Shown here piece after piece: positions 38,375-46,354 of a DNA stretch of 64,000 nucleotides. The number at the start of each line of letters is the position of its first letter. Position 1 is the first letter of the stretch. A program made the translations under genes and the position numbers. The stretch comes from Pseudomonadota bacterium (GTDB lineage: Bacteria; Myxococcota_A; UBA796; GCA-2862545). The notes below the pieces were generated by a model. The model was not told the origin of the DNA and ran no database searches. It saw only the letters and a program-made list of their open reading frames with translations. Location of the stretch: assembly GCA_947505245.1 (NCBI GenBank), contig CANNIZ010000002.1, forward strand, positions 86,519 through 150,518, in the 5' to 3' direction.

Positions 38375-39321
38375 CGACGCCGCTCACGGGCCTCGTCCGC
38401 TCGTTCCGGGCGGACCTCGAAGGCGAGATCGCGCGCCTGCTCCGCGCAGGAAAGTCGCCGATCGACATCGGGCTCGGGCCGAAGGTCGACGTCGCGCTGC
38501 TCACCGACGATCTGCTCGCGGCCCACGTCGACTTCGTCGACCGACGGATCGTGATCGCCCGCGTCCGTCGCACCGCGCGCGGCTACGTGATCGCGCGCGA
38601 GTCGAACTTCGGCGTGTTCTGGCGAACGGGCAAAGAGACCGACTGGGTCGCGATCCGCCCGTACAGCCACATCGAAGGGCTGCTCGCCGGCGACACCGTT
38701 GGTCTCGGCTCGTGCCCGGCCGACGCGATCGCGTTCGTGCTCCCCGCGCTCGTCGGCGACGCGCCTGCGACCGAAGACGGCGGCGACTGGCGGGCGGCGG
38801 GGCAGCTGCAGATCGCCGTCGCCCACTGGCGCTACGCGGACCTCACGCTCGGCGCGAGCGACCGCGCGGTGGTGCGCCTGACCGAGCCGTCCCTCGCCCG
38901 GGCCGCCGTGATGTTGAGCCGCGATCTGGACCGCCCTGAGGCGGGCTTCCAGCTGCGTGTGCTGCATCCCGGTCCCGGGACGGCGCTCGCTGCGCCCGGC
39001 GAGCTCGACTTCGTGCGCCTCGACGCCGCGTCCCAGCGTCGCATCCCAGAGGGCGGCTACCGGCTGCGCATCGGGGGGCACGTGCTGCCGATCCCCGCGC
39101 CGGTCGCGCCGACGCCGCGGTTCTCGAGCCGCACGAAGCCGTCGATCGCGGAGATCCTCGAGGTGTTCGACCTCGGGCCCCACGACCTCGAAGACGCCGC
39201 CATCGTGAAGGCGCGCTACCGCGAGCTGGTGCGGCGGTTCCACCCCGATCGGCACACGAACCCCGGGCACACGTCGCGGTTCCTCGAGGTGCAGGCGTGC
39301 TGGTCGGCGCTCGGGAACTAA
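38371..39321 (+). CDS. Protein with C-terminal J-domain
   Basis: GTG 38371 overlaps the kinase stop (GTGA), giving 316 residues. The last ~60 residues are a J-domain (ILEVFDLG to LVRRFHPDRHTNPGH) with the HPD motif that stimulates Hsp70 ATPase. The first ~240 residues are not recognised; one stretch (GVFWRTGKETDWVAIRPYSHIEGLLAGDTVGLG) ends like an FHA domain, which would bind phosphothreonine and fit the kinase next door, but this is weak. The C-terminal J position differs from DnaJ, where it is N-terminal. Stops with the sigma gene overlap by four bases. Confidence 0.82.
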   Translation: MTTPLTGLVRSFRADLEGEIARLLRAGKSPIDIGLGPKVDVALLTDDLLAAHVDFVDRRIVIARVRRTARGYVIARESNFGVFWRTGKETDWVAIRPYSHIEGLLAGDTVGLGSCPADAIAFVLPALVGDAPATEDGGDWRAAGQLQIAVAHWRYADLTLGASDRAVVRLTEPSLARAAVMLSRDLDRPEAGFQLRVLHPGPGTALAAPGELDFVRLDAASQRRIPEGGYRLRIGGHVLPIPAPVAPTPRFSSRTKPSIAEILEVFDLGPHDLEDAAIVKARYRELVRRFHPDRHTNPGHTSRFLEVQACWSALGN

Positions 39322-40184
39322 ACGACCTCGAACTCGGCCTCGTCCGCGATGTACGAAACGTACCGGAAGTCGCGGATCGACGACACCTTCCCATCCTGGA
39401 AGTCGAGCAGGATGAAGTACGCGGGTCTTGCTGCCCCGGCGACGTGCGCGGCGAACGCGAGCGCGCCATCCAGCCGCACCAGCTGCAGGTGGACGTCCTC
39501 CTTCTCGTACCGCGCGAAGTAGAGCCCCACGGCCTTGCCCTGGCGCTGCGATTTGGAAACGAGGTCCAGTCGGCAGTCGTCGCGGATCAGCGTGCGAACG
39601 CCGTCCCAGTCGCGGGCGTTGAACAGCGACGCGTAGCGGTTGAGCTCCGCGCGGGTGGTGGCATCGACGACGGTGCCGTCGACGTGCGCCTCCCGGAGAG
39701 TTCGCCGGCCGCGGACCAGGAGCGCTTTCACAGCCATGACGGTGGTCCCCATGGTTTCTGCGGCCTCTTCGAGGGATTGGCCGAGCACGTCTTTCAAGAT
39801 CACCGCGCTGCGTTGCGACACCGGCAACACGAGGAACCGCGCGAGCGCGCTGCGGACGATCGCGGGATCGGCCCGGTCGTCGAAGCCGACGACGTCTTCG
39901 AGGTCTGCGTAGGCGTCGGTCAGCTTTCGCCCGTGGCTCTTCAGGGAGTCCAATGCGGTGTTGTGCGCGATGCGGAACAGCCACGGCCGCAGCGCCGGGA
40001 CCTCGGCCGAGAGGGACAGCGCGTAGAACGCCTTCGCGAGCGTCTCCTGGACGATGTCTTCGCCCTCGATCACGGACCCCGTCAGGCGCGCGCAGTACCG
40101 ATGCAGCTCCGGACGCACGTCGTTGACGAGGGCCAGGAACTGCTCGCGGGCCGCCGCGAGCGCGGGCGGGGTGGCCTCGCTCAC
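39318..40184 (-). CDS. ECF sigma factor with C-terminal SnoaL-like domain
   Basis: GTG 40184 overlaps the upstream stop (GTGA), giving 288 residues. Sigma region 2 is clear (LHRYCARLTGSVIEGEDIVQETLAKAFYAL, RPWLFRIAHNTALDSLKS) and region 4 follows (LPVSQRSAVILKDVLGQSLEEAAETMGTTVMAVKALLVRGRRTLRE). The last ~110 residues (LNRYASLFNARDWDGVRTLI to FRYVSYIADEAEF) look like a SnoaL/NTF2 fold, as in ECF41-like groups, where this tail controls activity instead of an anti-sigma factor. The ECF41 WLPEP linker was not seen. It is the last gene of a three-gene coupled unit. Confidence 0.9.
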   Translation of the reverse strand: MSEATPPALAAAREQFLALVNDVRPELHRYCARLTGSVIEGEDIVQETLAKAFYALSLSAEVPALRPWLFRIAHNTALDSLKSHGRKLTDAYADLEDVVGFDDRADPAIVRSALARFLVLPVSQRSAVILKDVLGQSLEEAAETMGTTVMAVKALLVRGRRTLREAHVDGTVVDATTRAELNRYASLFNARDWDGVRTLIRDDCRLDLVSKSQRQGKAVGLYFARYEKEDVHLQLVRLDGALAFAAHVAGAARPAYFILLDFQDGKVSSIRDFRYVSYIADEAEFEVV

Positions 40185-40603
40185 TTCTTCTTGATCGCGC
40201 GCATGCGGTTGTTCTTCGGGTTGTGCTCGACCTCGGCGAGCCCGAGCGCCTCCAATACCGGCGGCACGTACATCCCGAAGCGGCCCCGCAGGCCCTTCTT
40301 GAACCCATACCAGCCCTTGAGCGGGTTGGTTTCGGACCGGCCCCAGGCCTCGACGGTGCCCTCCGTGGCGGGCTTCTGCTCGTCGGCACTCCCCAACGCC
40401 ACCCAGTCGCCCTGCTTGAGCAGCATCGCGTGCAGGTCGTCGATGCAGCGCAGGTGGTAGCGAAGCTGCGTCTTGCCCACCTGCACGACGAGGGCTGGCG
40501 GATCGGCCTTATCGTCGCGGTACGCCTGGTAGTCCGACGTGCCTGGGGGCGTCTTCAGCTCCCACGGGCTCGCGGCGGTTCCTTTTCCGACGACCTTGCT
40601 CAC
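40181..40603 (-). CDS. Small protein, DUF6855-like
   Basis: GTG 40603 overlaps the stop of the upstream gene and its stop overlaps the sigma start, giving 140 residues. The opening (VVGKGTAASPWELKTPPGTSDYQAYRDD) and the middle (LRYHLRCIDDLHAMLLKQGDWVALGSADE) recall a conserved domain of unknown function seen in actinobacteria and proteobacteria. It ends in a basic tail (RAIKKK). Coupling on both sides suggests it belongs to the sigma factor's function. Family name is from memory. Confidence 0.75.
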   Translation of the reverse strand: MSKVVGKGTAASPWELKTPPGTSDYQAYRDDKADPPALVVQVGKTQLRYHLRCIDDLHAMLLKQGDWVALGSADEQKPATEGTVEAWGRSETNPLKGWYGFKKGLRGRFGMYVPPVLEALGLAEVEHNPKNNRMRAIKKK

Positions 40604-41067
40604 TTCGCACCTCCTTCGGCGGCGCGCTTGAGATCGGCCGCGTACGTATCGAACACGGGGACGAAGTCCGGCAGGGACCCCTTGATCATCGGCAGCATCA
40701 TGCCCGAGAACGTCTCGACCATCGCGAAGTCGGTGGTGCCGTCTGCGTTCGGGGTGAGCGTGAAGGTTCGCACGCCCTTGAAGATCGGGGCCATGCCGTC
40801 GCTCCACACCATCGAGCGCGCAGGAACGACGTTGGACACCTTGGGCGTGAACGTGCGGTCCTTCGCGCTCGGCACCTTCAGCTTGAGCGCCTGCCCCTCG
40901 GCGATGGTGCCCTCGATGCTGGTCACGGTGGAATTCCACTTCGGGAACGCCGCGGCGTTGGTCAACAGCGCCCACACGGTCTCTGCGCTGGCGTTGATCT
41001 TCGTCTGGACGGCGTACTCCATATGAAACGTGGTCGCGGTCTTGGTCGCGGAAGCGGTATTCGTCAT
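40600..41067 (-). CDS. SRPBCC/START-like domain protein
   Basis: The 155-residue product from ATG 41067 has the START-like pattern of the SRPBCC superfamily (YAVQTKINASAETVWALLTNAAAFPKWNSTVTSIEG; TPNADGTTDFAMVETFSGMMLPMI; C-terminal helix FVPVFDTYAADLKRAAE). Such proteins bind hydrophobic ligands in a helix-grip pocket. It is the first gene of the operon that ends with an ECF sigma factor and lies next to a palindromic repeat element, so its promoter region is in the 141 bases before that element. A sensing role for the operon is possible. Confidence 0.85.
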   Translation of the reverse strand: MTNTASATKTATTFHMEYAVQTKINASAETVWALLTNAAAFPKWNSTVTSIEGTIAEGQALKLKVPSAKDRTFTPKVSNVVPARSMVWSDGMAPIFKGVRTFTLTPNADGTTDFAMVETFSGMMLPMIKGSLPDFVPVFDTYAADLKRAAEGGAK

Positions 41068-41208
41068 GGAGGTCCTCGGCGGTGGATTCTATTCTCAAGA
41101 CGACCGGCCACCGACGAAGGATGCGCGATCGAAAGAAATGCCCAATCACGCCTGTTGTACGCCGACGATTAGACGCGATCACCGCCGCGCCACCAGGTCA
41201 CACCGGAC
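41068..41208 (-). promoter_or_regulatory. Upstream region of the START-like/sigma operon
   Basis: These 141 bases precede the operon start. I see the ribosome site GAGGACCTCC region before ATG 41067 and an AT-rich patch (GAATAGAAT on the minus strand) that could serve as a -10. No clear ECF41-type promoter (TGTCACA and CGTC) was found. The rest of the 371-base gap is occupied by the palindromic element and a short tail. Confidence 0.3.
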
Positions 41209-41404
41209 GAGCCAGCCCTCTCGGATTTCGCATTCCTTCGAGCCAGCCCCTTCGAATTTCGTCTCCGCGGCCGACCCACCGTCACGAACATGGGCCAACG
41301 TCAGCTATTCGCTGCGCGTGGCGGCCAATCCCCCGCCCGTAGACCCCAAAACGAAATTCGAAGGGGCTCGCTCCCCGATTCGCGAAATTCAGGAGGGCTG
41401 GCTC
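41209..41404. repeat. 196-bp palindromic four-arm element, copy A
   Basis: Four 22-bp arms begin at 41209, 41240, 41352 and 41383. The two left arms are direct repeats of the pattern GAGCCAGCCCyyTCG-ATTTCG, spaced 31 bp start to start (9-bp spacer). The two right arms are the same pattern inverted (CGAAATTC-to-GGCTGGCTC), again 31 bp apart. Outer left pairs with outer right, inner left with inner right; 90 bp lie between. Transcribed, it could fold into a long hairpin. No coding potential is evident. A second copy with the same geometry is at 47299-47494. Confidence 0.85.
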
Positions 41405-41438
41405 GCCTGCAGCCCGGCTCATACGCACCCGGCGGTGC

Positions 41439-42503
41439 TCACACCACCCTTCTTCCCGCCGCATCCCATGCGCACACGTTTACCGCCGCGATCGGCGTAC
41501 CGGCAAGCTCGTCCGCAAACAGCGAGAACACGCGCAGATCGCGTCCGCCTACGCGACGCCGGAGCACCCCGTCCGTTCGAAAGCCAAGCGCGAGCACGGC
41601 CTTCGCCGCGCGCTCGTTGCCGTCGAACACGTGCGCCTCGACGCGATCAAAGCCGAGCGGACCGAGCGCCACCCGCGAGAGCGCGGCCACATACTCGCCG
41701 GCGAGGCCCTTCCCCTCGTGCTCGGCGTCGATCCACCCGCCGACCTCGACCCCGCCCGGCCCGACGCGCCGATGCAGCGCGCCGCCGCCGACCACGGTCC
41801 CGCCCAGTCGGGCGCCGTACACCCAACCCTCGTCGCGGTCGAACGCGGAGCGCCACGCGCGCAGATCCGCGACCAGGTCGTCCAGCGTGGGCAACACGCC
41901 GGGGTCGCCGGGCACGGCCGAGAGGCGCGCGTGGTTCTTCGTTCGCAGCGCGAGCAGGCCCGTCGCCTCCTCCGGCGACCAGGGCGCGAGCACGAGCCGC
42001 GGCGTGCGGATGCGGTAAGGCGTGCCGCCTTTCACGACCTCGTCGGGCCAACGACGATTCGCGCGGTGCTCCACGCGCCACGCCTCGAGCTCGTGGTCTT
42101 CGGGGTGGCGGCAGCGATCACCGGGGTGACGCTCGCCGACGACCAGCAAGTCGACGTCGTGATCGCTGGCATTGAACAGCGAATGCGCGATCCCCGTCCC
42201 GGCCGGGAACGACACGAAGTGGCCGGGTCGCAGCCCCTGCTCGCTTGCCGTACCGTCCACGTCCAACAGCCGCAGCGTCGGCGTACCGGCGAGCACGTAG
42301 ATCGACTCCTCCTCGCGGAGGTGCGCGTGGGTGCGGCTCGTGCGACGCCCCGGCGCGAGGGTCTCGTGCCACACGCCGAGCGCCTCGCTGCCCGCGGCCG
42401 TGCCGAGGTCGCGCCCGCGCCCGAGGACCTCCGCGTCGAACGGCGCGGGGTAGCGGCCCTCCTCCCCCGCGAGGTCATCTTTGTGGACGACGAACGGCCT
42501 CAT
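41439..42503 (-). CDS. Fusion of cupin domain and GNAT N-acetyltransferase
   Basis: ATG 42503 gives 354 residues (a GTG four codons earlier is also possible). Residues ~45-135 are a cupin (WHETLAPGRRTSRTHAHLREEESIYVLAGTPTLRLL, PGHFVSFPAGTGIAHSLFNAS) with the HxHx(4)E-like first motif and a His in the second, so a metal site is likely. Residues ~170-340 form a RimJ/RimL-type GNAT acetyltransferase (RIRTPRLVLAPWSPEEATGLLALR, GGWIDAEHEGKGLAGEY, EAHVFDGNERAAKAVLALGF). The cupin part alone resembles mannose-6-phosphate isomerase-like small cupins. Substrate unknown; the fusion suggests a sensed or modified small molecule. Confidence 0.85.
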   Translation of the reverse strand: MRPFVVHKDDLAGEEGRYPAPFDAEVLGRGRDLGTAAGSEALGVWHETLAPGRRTSRTHAHLREEESIYVLAGTPTLRLLDVDGTASEQGLRPGHFVSFPAGTGIAHSLFNASDHDVDLLVVGERHPGDRCRHPEDHELEAWRVEHRANRRWPDEVVKGGTPYRIRTPRLVLAPWSPEEATGLLALRTKNHARLSAVPGDPGVLPTLDDLVADLRAWRSAFDRDEGWVYGARLGGTVVGGGALHRRVGPGGVEVGGWIDAEHEGKGLAGEYVAALSRVALGPLGFDRVEAHVFDGNERAAKAVLALGFRTDGVLRRRVGGRDLRVFSLFADELAGTPIAAVNVCAWDAAGRRVV

Positions 42504-42525
42504 CGACGCCGACACGTCAGCAGCC

Positions 42526-43098
42526 CTACTTCGCTGTCGGCTCGATCTTGACGTACTTGTAGGCCGTCTCACCGGTCCAGCCCGGCTTGGGCGTCCAGTT
42601 CTGGTCGAGCACTTCGATCGCGGCCCACAGCAGGAACGTGACCTTGGCCTTCTCGCCCATGGCGATGTCGGCTTCGTTCTCACCCGTGGGGCGATCGAAC
42701 AGGGCCATCAGCGCCTCGTCGAGGATGTGAGGCTGTGAGCGCCACGCGACCGCGCGCACGCGCTCGGGGAACTTGTCGTCCGCCGGGAGCAGGTTGGCGA
42801 GCTCGTTTTCGATCCGACCCGACGCGGCGCGGATCTGCTCCCACGTCCCGCCGCGCAGGCGGCCGCCGGCGAGCTCGAACATGCGGATGATGACGCCCAC
42901 GAGGTACATCGACACGCCGGCCGAAGCGGGCTGGAGCGACTCGCGGTTCTCTTCGACGAACTTCGAAAGGCGGCGCTGATCGCGCAACAGGCGCGACAAA
43001 GCGGCCTGGTGCTCGGGCGGGTTGTTGCCGATCTGCTCGGACCATTCGTGAACGATCGCGCGGGGGATGAACGCGTTGGGCATAGCTTGCGACTCCAT
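42526..43098 (-). CDS. Hypothetical helical protein
   Basis: The gene encodes 190 residues from ATG 43098, or 185 from ATG 43083, which has GGAG about ten bases upstream. It is rich in Ala, Glu, Arg and Leu and looks all-helical (HQAALSRLLRDQRRLSKFVEENRESL, ELANLLPADDKFPERVRAVAWRSQPHILDEALMALFD). It has no signal peptide and no family I recognise. It lies between the cupin-GNAT fusion and a membrane aspartic protease on the same strand. Confidence 0.75.
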   Translation of the reverse strand: MESQAMPNAFIPRAIVHEWSEQIGNNPPEHQAALSRLLRDQRRLSKFVEENRESLQPASAGVSMYLVGVIIRMFELAGGRLRGGTWEQIRAASGRIENELANLLPADDKFPERVRAVAWRSQPHILDEALMALFDRPTGENEADIAMGEKAKVTFLLWAAIEVLDQNWTPKPGWTGETAYKYVKIEPTAK

Positions 43099-43111
43099 CA
43101 GGAACCGCTAA

Positions 43112-44227
43112 CTACCACTTCGCGGAAAGCAGGGCCACCTGATAGCGCTCGCACGGCTCGTGCTCGGGAAGGCGCCGCCGGATCGTCTCGGAGTTCTTCG
43201 CGAGCACGCCGGGAAGATCGACCGAGAAGCTACGTTCGCCGCAGCGGATCTCGGCCTGAGCCGCGGTGAGGTCGCGCGAGGCGCGGTTGTCGAGGTTGAC
43301 CTCGACCTCCATCCGACCGCCTGGATACCGCGAAAGCGAGGCTTGCAGGTCGATGAACGGCGACGCGTCCAGCCGGCGATTCTCCTCCTGGCGCGGGGCC
43401 AACAGCACCTCGCGGCGGTCCGCGTCGATCGTGATGTTGAAGTTCCCGGTGACGTTGAGGCCGAGCAGGCCGACCGTGTCGCTCGACGCACACGCCTCAC
43501 ACGTCGCGACGGCGACGCCGTGCACCGCGAGATCGCCCAACCACACCGTCTCCACCAGCACGACCTGCGCTTCGCGTTCGCCGTTGGCCGTGTGCAGGAC
43601 GATCTTCGGGTCGTCGGCGCCAGGCACCACGCCAAGATCGCGCAGGACGTCGAGCGGCAGCGTGGTGTAGGTGGCGCCCGTGTCGAGCATCATCTCGCGC
43701 TCGATCGTCTTGCCGCCCTGCTCGAACACGATCGGCAGCGAAAGCCGGCGACCCGCGCCCTCGTAGGGCAACGCGATCTGCTCGGGCGCGAGCGGAGGCC
43801 CCGCGGGGAGCTCGAATTTAGCGACCTCCGCGGCCTCGGGGATCTCAGGCGTGGCGACCTTCGGTTCGTCGGGGAGCGAGCCCGCCACCACCTGCGCGAC
43901 GCTCTCCCACGAGCCGCCACCGTTGACGAGCGACATGCCCGTGACCACGGCCTGACGGCGTTCGCCTGGGAAATAAACGGGCATCGCCGCCAGGATGCCG
44001 AGCGACCACGTGCCGGCGAGCAACGCGAACACGGGCACACGACCGCGCCAGGCGAGGGCCGCGGAGACGAGCGGCGGCCCGAACACGAGCACCGTGGCCG
44101 AGAACGAGATCACCCACGCCGGCGCGTGGCGGTGGAGCCCGAGCCCCAACATGGCCGCATACGCGATGATCGCCGGTACAATGGCGAGGATCAGCACGAG
44201 CGCGTGGGTGGCGTAGCGCGTCAGCAT
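43112..44227 (-). CDS. Membrane-anchored retropepsin-like aspartic protease
   Basis: ATG 44227 gives 371 residues. Three hydrophobic helices lie in the first ~90 residues. The protease domain follows with MLDTGATYTTLP near residue 180 and the closing motif VGLLGLNVTGNFNITID. Retropepsins work as dimers, each giving one DTG. The C-terminal ~110 residues add a beta-rich part with cysteines (AEIRCGERSF, EHEPCERYQ). The catalytic domain probably faces the periplasm. Unlike the lipoprotein at 33769 it has a single DTG. Confidence 0.82.
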   Translation of the reverse strand: MLTRYATHALVLILAIVPAIIAYAAMLGLGLHRHAPAWVISFSATVLVFGPPLVSAALAWRGRVPVFALLAGTWSLGILAAMPVYFPGERRQAVVTGMSLVNGGGSWESVAQVVAGSLPDEPKVATPEIPEAAEVAKFELPAGPPLAPEQIALPYEGAGRRLSLPIVFEQGGKTIEREMMLDTGATYTTLPLDVLRDLGVVPGADDPKIVLHTANGEREAQVVLVETVWLGDLAVHGVAVATCEACASSDTVGLLGLNVTGNFNITIDADRREVLLAPRQEENRRLDASPFIDLQASLSRYPGGRMEVEVNLDNRASRDLTAAQAEIRCGERSFSVDLPGVLAKNSETIRRRLPEHEPCERYQVALLSAKW

Positions 44228-44292
44228 TCCCCCAGTATCGCACGCGATGCGCAGGACCGCTCGCCGCGCTAGACGAACGGCGCGGAGGGACG

Positions 44293-44868
44293 ATGGGACG
44301 CGCGACGTGGTTCTGCGTGGACATCGAGTGCTCCGGGCCTGTCCCGGCGCGCTACGACATGATCTCGCTCGGAGCGATGGTGGTACGCGACCACGTCGAC
44401 AGGCTCGAGCTCGGCGAGTCGTTCTACGTGGAGATCGCCCCCACCACCCAAAACGTCGACGCCGGCGCGATGGCGGTAAACAAGCTCGACATCGAAGCCC
44501 TGCGTCGCGACGGGAAGCCGCTGAAAGACGCGCTCGTCGAGCTTTCGGCCTTCGTAGCGGCCCACACCATGGCCGGCAGCAAGCCGGTGTTCGTCGGTCA
44601 CAACGCGCCATTCGACTGGAGCTTCGTGGCGTACTCGTACAATATTTGCGGCCTTCCGAACCCGTTCGGCTACAAGGCCCTGGACACCAAGGCCCTCGCG
44701 GCCGGCGTGCTCGGCCTTCACTGGTTCGACACCGACAAGGAGCGCCTGCAGACGCTGCTCGACCTGCCGCCCCAGGACGCGGCCCAGGTGCATCGTGCCG
44801 ACTATGACGCCGCCTACCAGGCCCGGATCCTCGCGGGGCTGCTCGCCCACCAGCGCGGGGAGAGCTGA
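44293..44868 (+). CDS. DEDDh-type 3'-5' exonuclease
   Basis: ATG 44293 follows GGAGGGACG and gives 191 residues. The DEDD active site can be traced: D10/E12 in FCVDIECSG, the second Asp in GHNAPFDWSF and HRADYDA at the end (His and Asp). The size and opening resemble RNase T and oligoribonuclease-like exonucleases more than DNA polymerase epsilon chains. It would trim single-stranded RNA or DNA 3' ends. Its stop overlaps the purF start (TGATG). Confidence 0.88.
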   Translation: MGRATWFCVDIECSGPVPARYDMISLGAMVVRDHVDRLELGESFYVEIAPTTQNVDAGAMAVNKLDIEALRRDGKPLKDALVELSAFVAAHTMAGSKPVFVGHNAPFDWSFVAYSYNICGLPNPFGYKALDTKALAAGVLGLHWFDTDKERLQTLLDLPPQDAAQVHRADYDAAYQARILAGLLAHQRGES

Positions 44869-46343
44869 TGTGTGGCTTTGTCGGGCTGATCGCGCACTCG
44901 GAGGTCGCCCCGATGCTGTTCGTCGGGCTTCAGACCCTGCAGCACCGCGGCCAGGACGCCGCGGGGATCGGGACGCTCGGCCCTGACGGCCGGTTCCACC
45001 TGCACAAAGAGATGGGCATGGTCGTGCAGGCCCTCCCGCTCGAGGTGATCGAGCGCATGCCCGGCACCGCCGGCATCGCCCACGTCCGCTACCCCACCGC
45101 GGGCGTCGGCATCGGAGATCGCGAAGACGCCCAGCCGTTCGTCACGCGCCGCCCAGGCATCCTCGCTGCGCACAACGGGAACGTGACGAACATCCCCGAT
45201 CTCGAGGCCTCGTTACGGGGCGCCGGGCTTCGGATCCTTTCGAACTGCGACTCGGAGGCGATCCTCCTCGTCCTGGCCGAGGAGCTCACGGCCCTGCGCG
45301 GCGCGCGGCACACCACCGAAGACCTCGTCCTCGCGGTCGACCGGTTGATGCGACGGGTTCGCGGCGCGTATTCCGTGGTTGCAGTGCTCGAGATCGAAGA
45401 CGCGCCCACCCTGATCGCGTTCCGCGACCCGCACGGGATCAGGCCCGCCGTGTACGGCAAAGACAGCACCGGCGCGTGGATGGTGGCGTCCGAGTCGGTC
45501 GCGCTCGACGTGCTCGGGTTCGAGGTCGAAGGCCACGTCCCCGCCGGCGGGCTCGTCATCCTGCGGCCCGATCAGCCGGCGGTCGTGCGGCGCATCCGCC
45601 ACGACGCCGCGCACCACTGCGTGTTCGAGCGCATCTACTTCGCGCGGCCGGACAGCCGCATGGAAGACGGCCGCGTGGCCTCCGTTCGTTGGGCCCTCGG
45701 CGAGCGCCTCGCCGAAGAGTGGAAGCGCAAGGGCTTCGAGGCCGACGTCGTCGTCGCGGTACCCGATACCTCACGCGACGCCGCGCAGGCGATCTCCGAG
45801 AAGCTCGGCATCCCCAATCGCGAGGGGTTCATAAAGAACCGCTACTCAGGTCGCACGTTCATCATGCCGAACCAGGCCACGCGCGAGAACGCGCTCCGCC
45901 TGAAGCTCAACCCGATGCGCGAAGTGTTCGAAGGCAAACGCGTGATCCTCGTGGACGACTCGATCGTGCGCGGATCGACGGTTCGACGCCTCGTTGACCT
46001 CGTGAAGTCCCTCGCGCCCAAAGAAGTTCATGTGGCGATCTTCTCGCCTCCGGTTGCCCATCCGTGCTTTTATGGCATCGACATGCCGACCCGAGACGAA
46101 TTGATCGCCGCGAAATTCGCGCCCGAACACCTCGAAGAACGCCTCGCCACCGAGCTCGGCGTGCGATCCGTCACGTTCATTTCGGCCGAAGGGCTCGCGG
46201 CCGTCGCCGGCAAACGCGCGTGTATGGCGTGTTTCACCGGTGACTACGTCGTCCCGGTCGACAGCGAAGAACGCGCGTTCATCCTAAAGAACCGATCCGC
46301 ACAGGGTCCCCGGTCAACCGCCATGCCGCGGGGTGTGCCGTAG
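44868..46343 (+). CDS. purF: Amidophosphoribosyltransferase
   Basis: The 491-residue protein starts MCGFVGLIAH; Cys2 is the glutaminase nucleophile once Met is removed, with no propeptide. The N-terminal Ntn glutamine hydrolase has LQHRGQDAAGI. The PRTase part has VILVDDSIVRGST as the PRPP loop. Cysteines in HHCVFERIYF, HPCFYGIDMP and CMACFTGDY match the [4Fe-4S] ligands of the Bacillus-type enzyme. It makes 5-phosphoribosylamine, the first step of purine synthesis. Coupled to the exonuclease gene; other pur genes are absent nearby. Confidence 0.97.
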   Translation: MCGFVGLIAHSEVAPMLFVGLQTLQHRGQDAAGIGTLGPDGRFHLHKEMGMVVQALPLEVIERMPGTAGIAHVRYPTAGVGIGDREDAQPFVTRRPGILAAHNGNVTNIPDLEASLRGAGLRILSNCDSEAILLVLAEELTALRGARHTTEDLVLAVDRLMRRVRGAYSVVAVLEIEDAPTLIAFRDPHGIRPAVYGKDSTGAWMVASESVALDVLGFEVEGHVPAGGLVILRPDQPAVVRRIRHDAAHHCVFERIYFARPDSRMEDGRVASVRWALGERLAEEWKRKGFEADVVVAVPDTSRDAAQAISEKLGIPNREGFIKNRYSGRTFIMPNQATRENALRLKLNPMREVFEGKRVILVDDSIVRGSTVRRLVDLVKSLAPKEVHVAIFSPPVAHPCFYGIDMPTRDELIAAKFAPEHLEERLATELGVRSVTFISAEGLAAVAGKRACMACFTGDYVVPVDSEERAFILKNRSAQGPRSTAMPRGVP

Positions 46344-46354
46344 AATCACGCTCC

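Noticed and set aside
41209..41404. CRISPR-like reading of the repeated arms
   Set aside because: Only two direct repeats per side with 9-bp spacers, then inversion; no leader and no cas genes.
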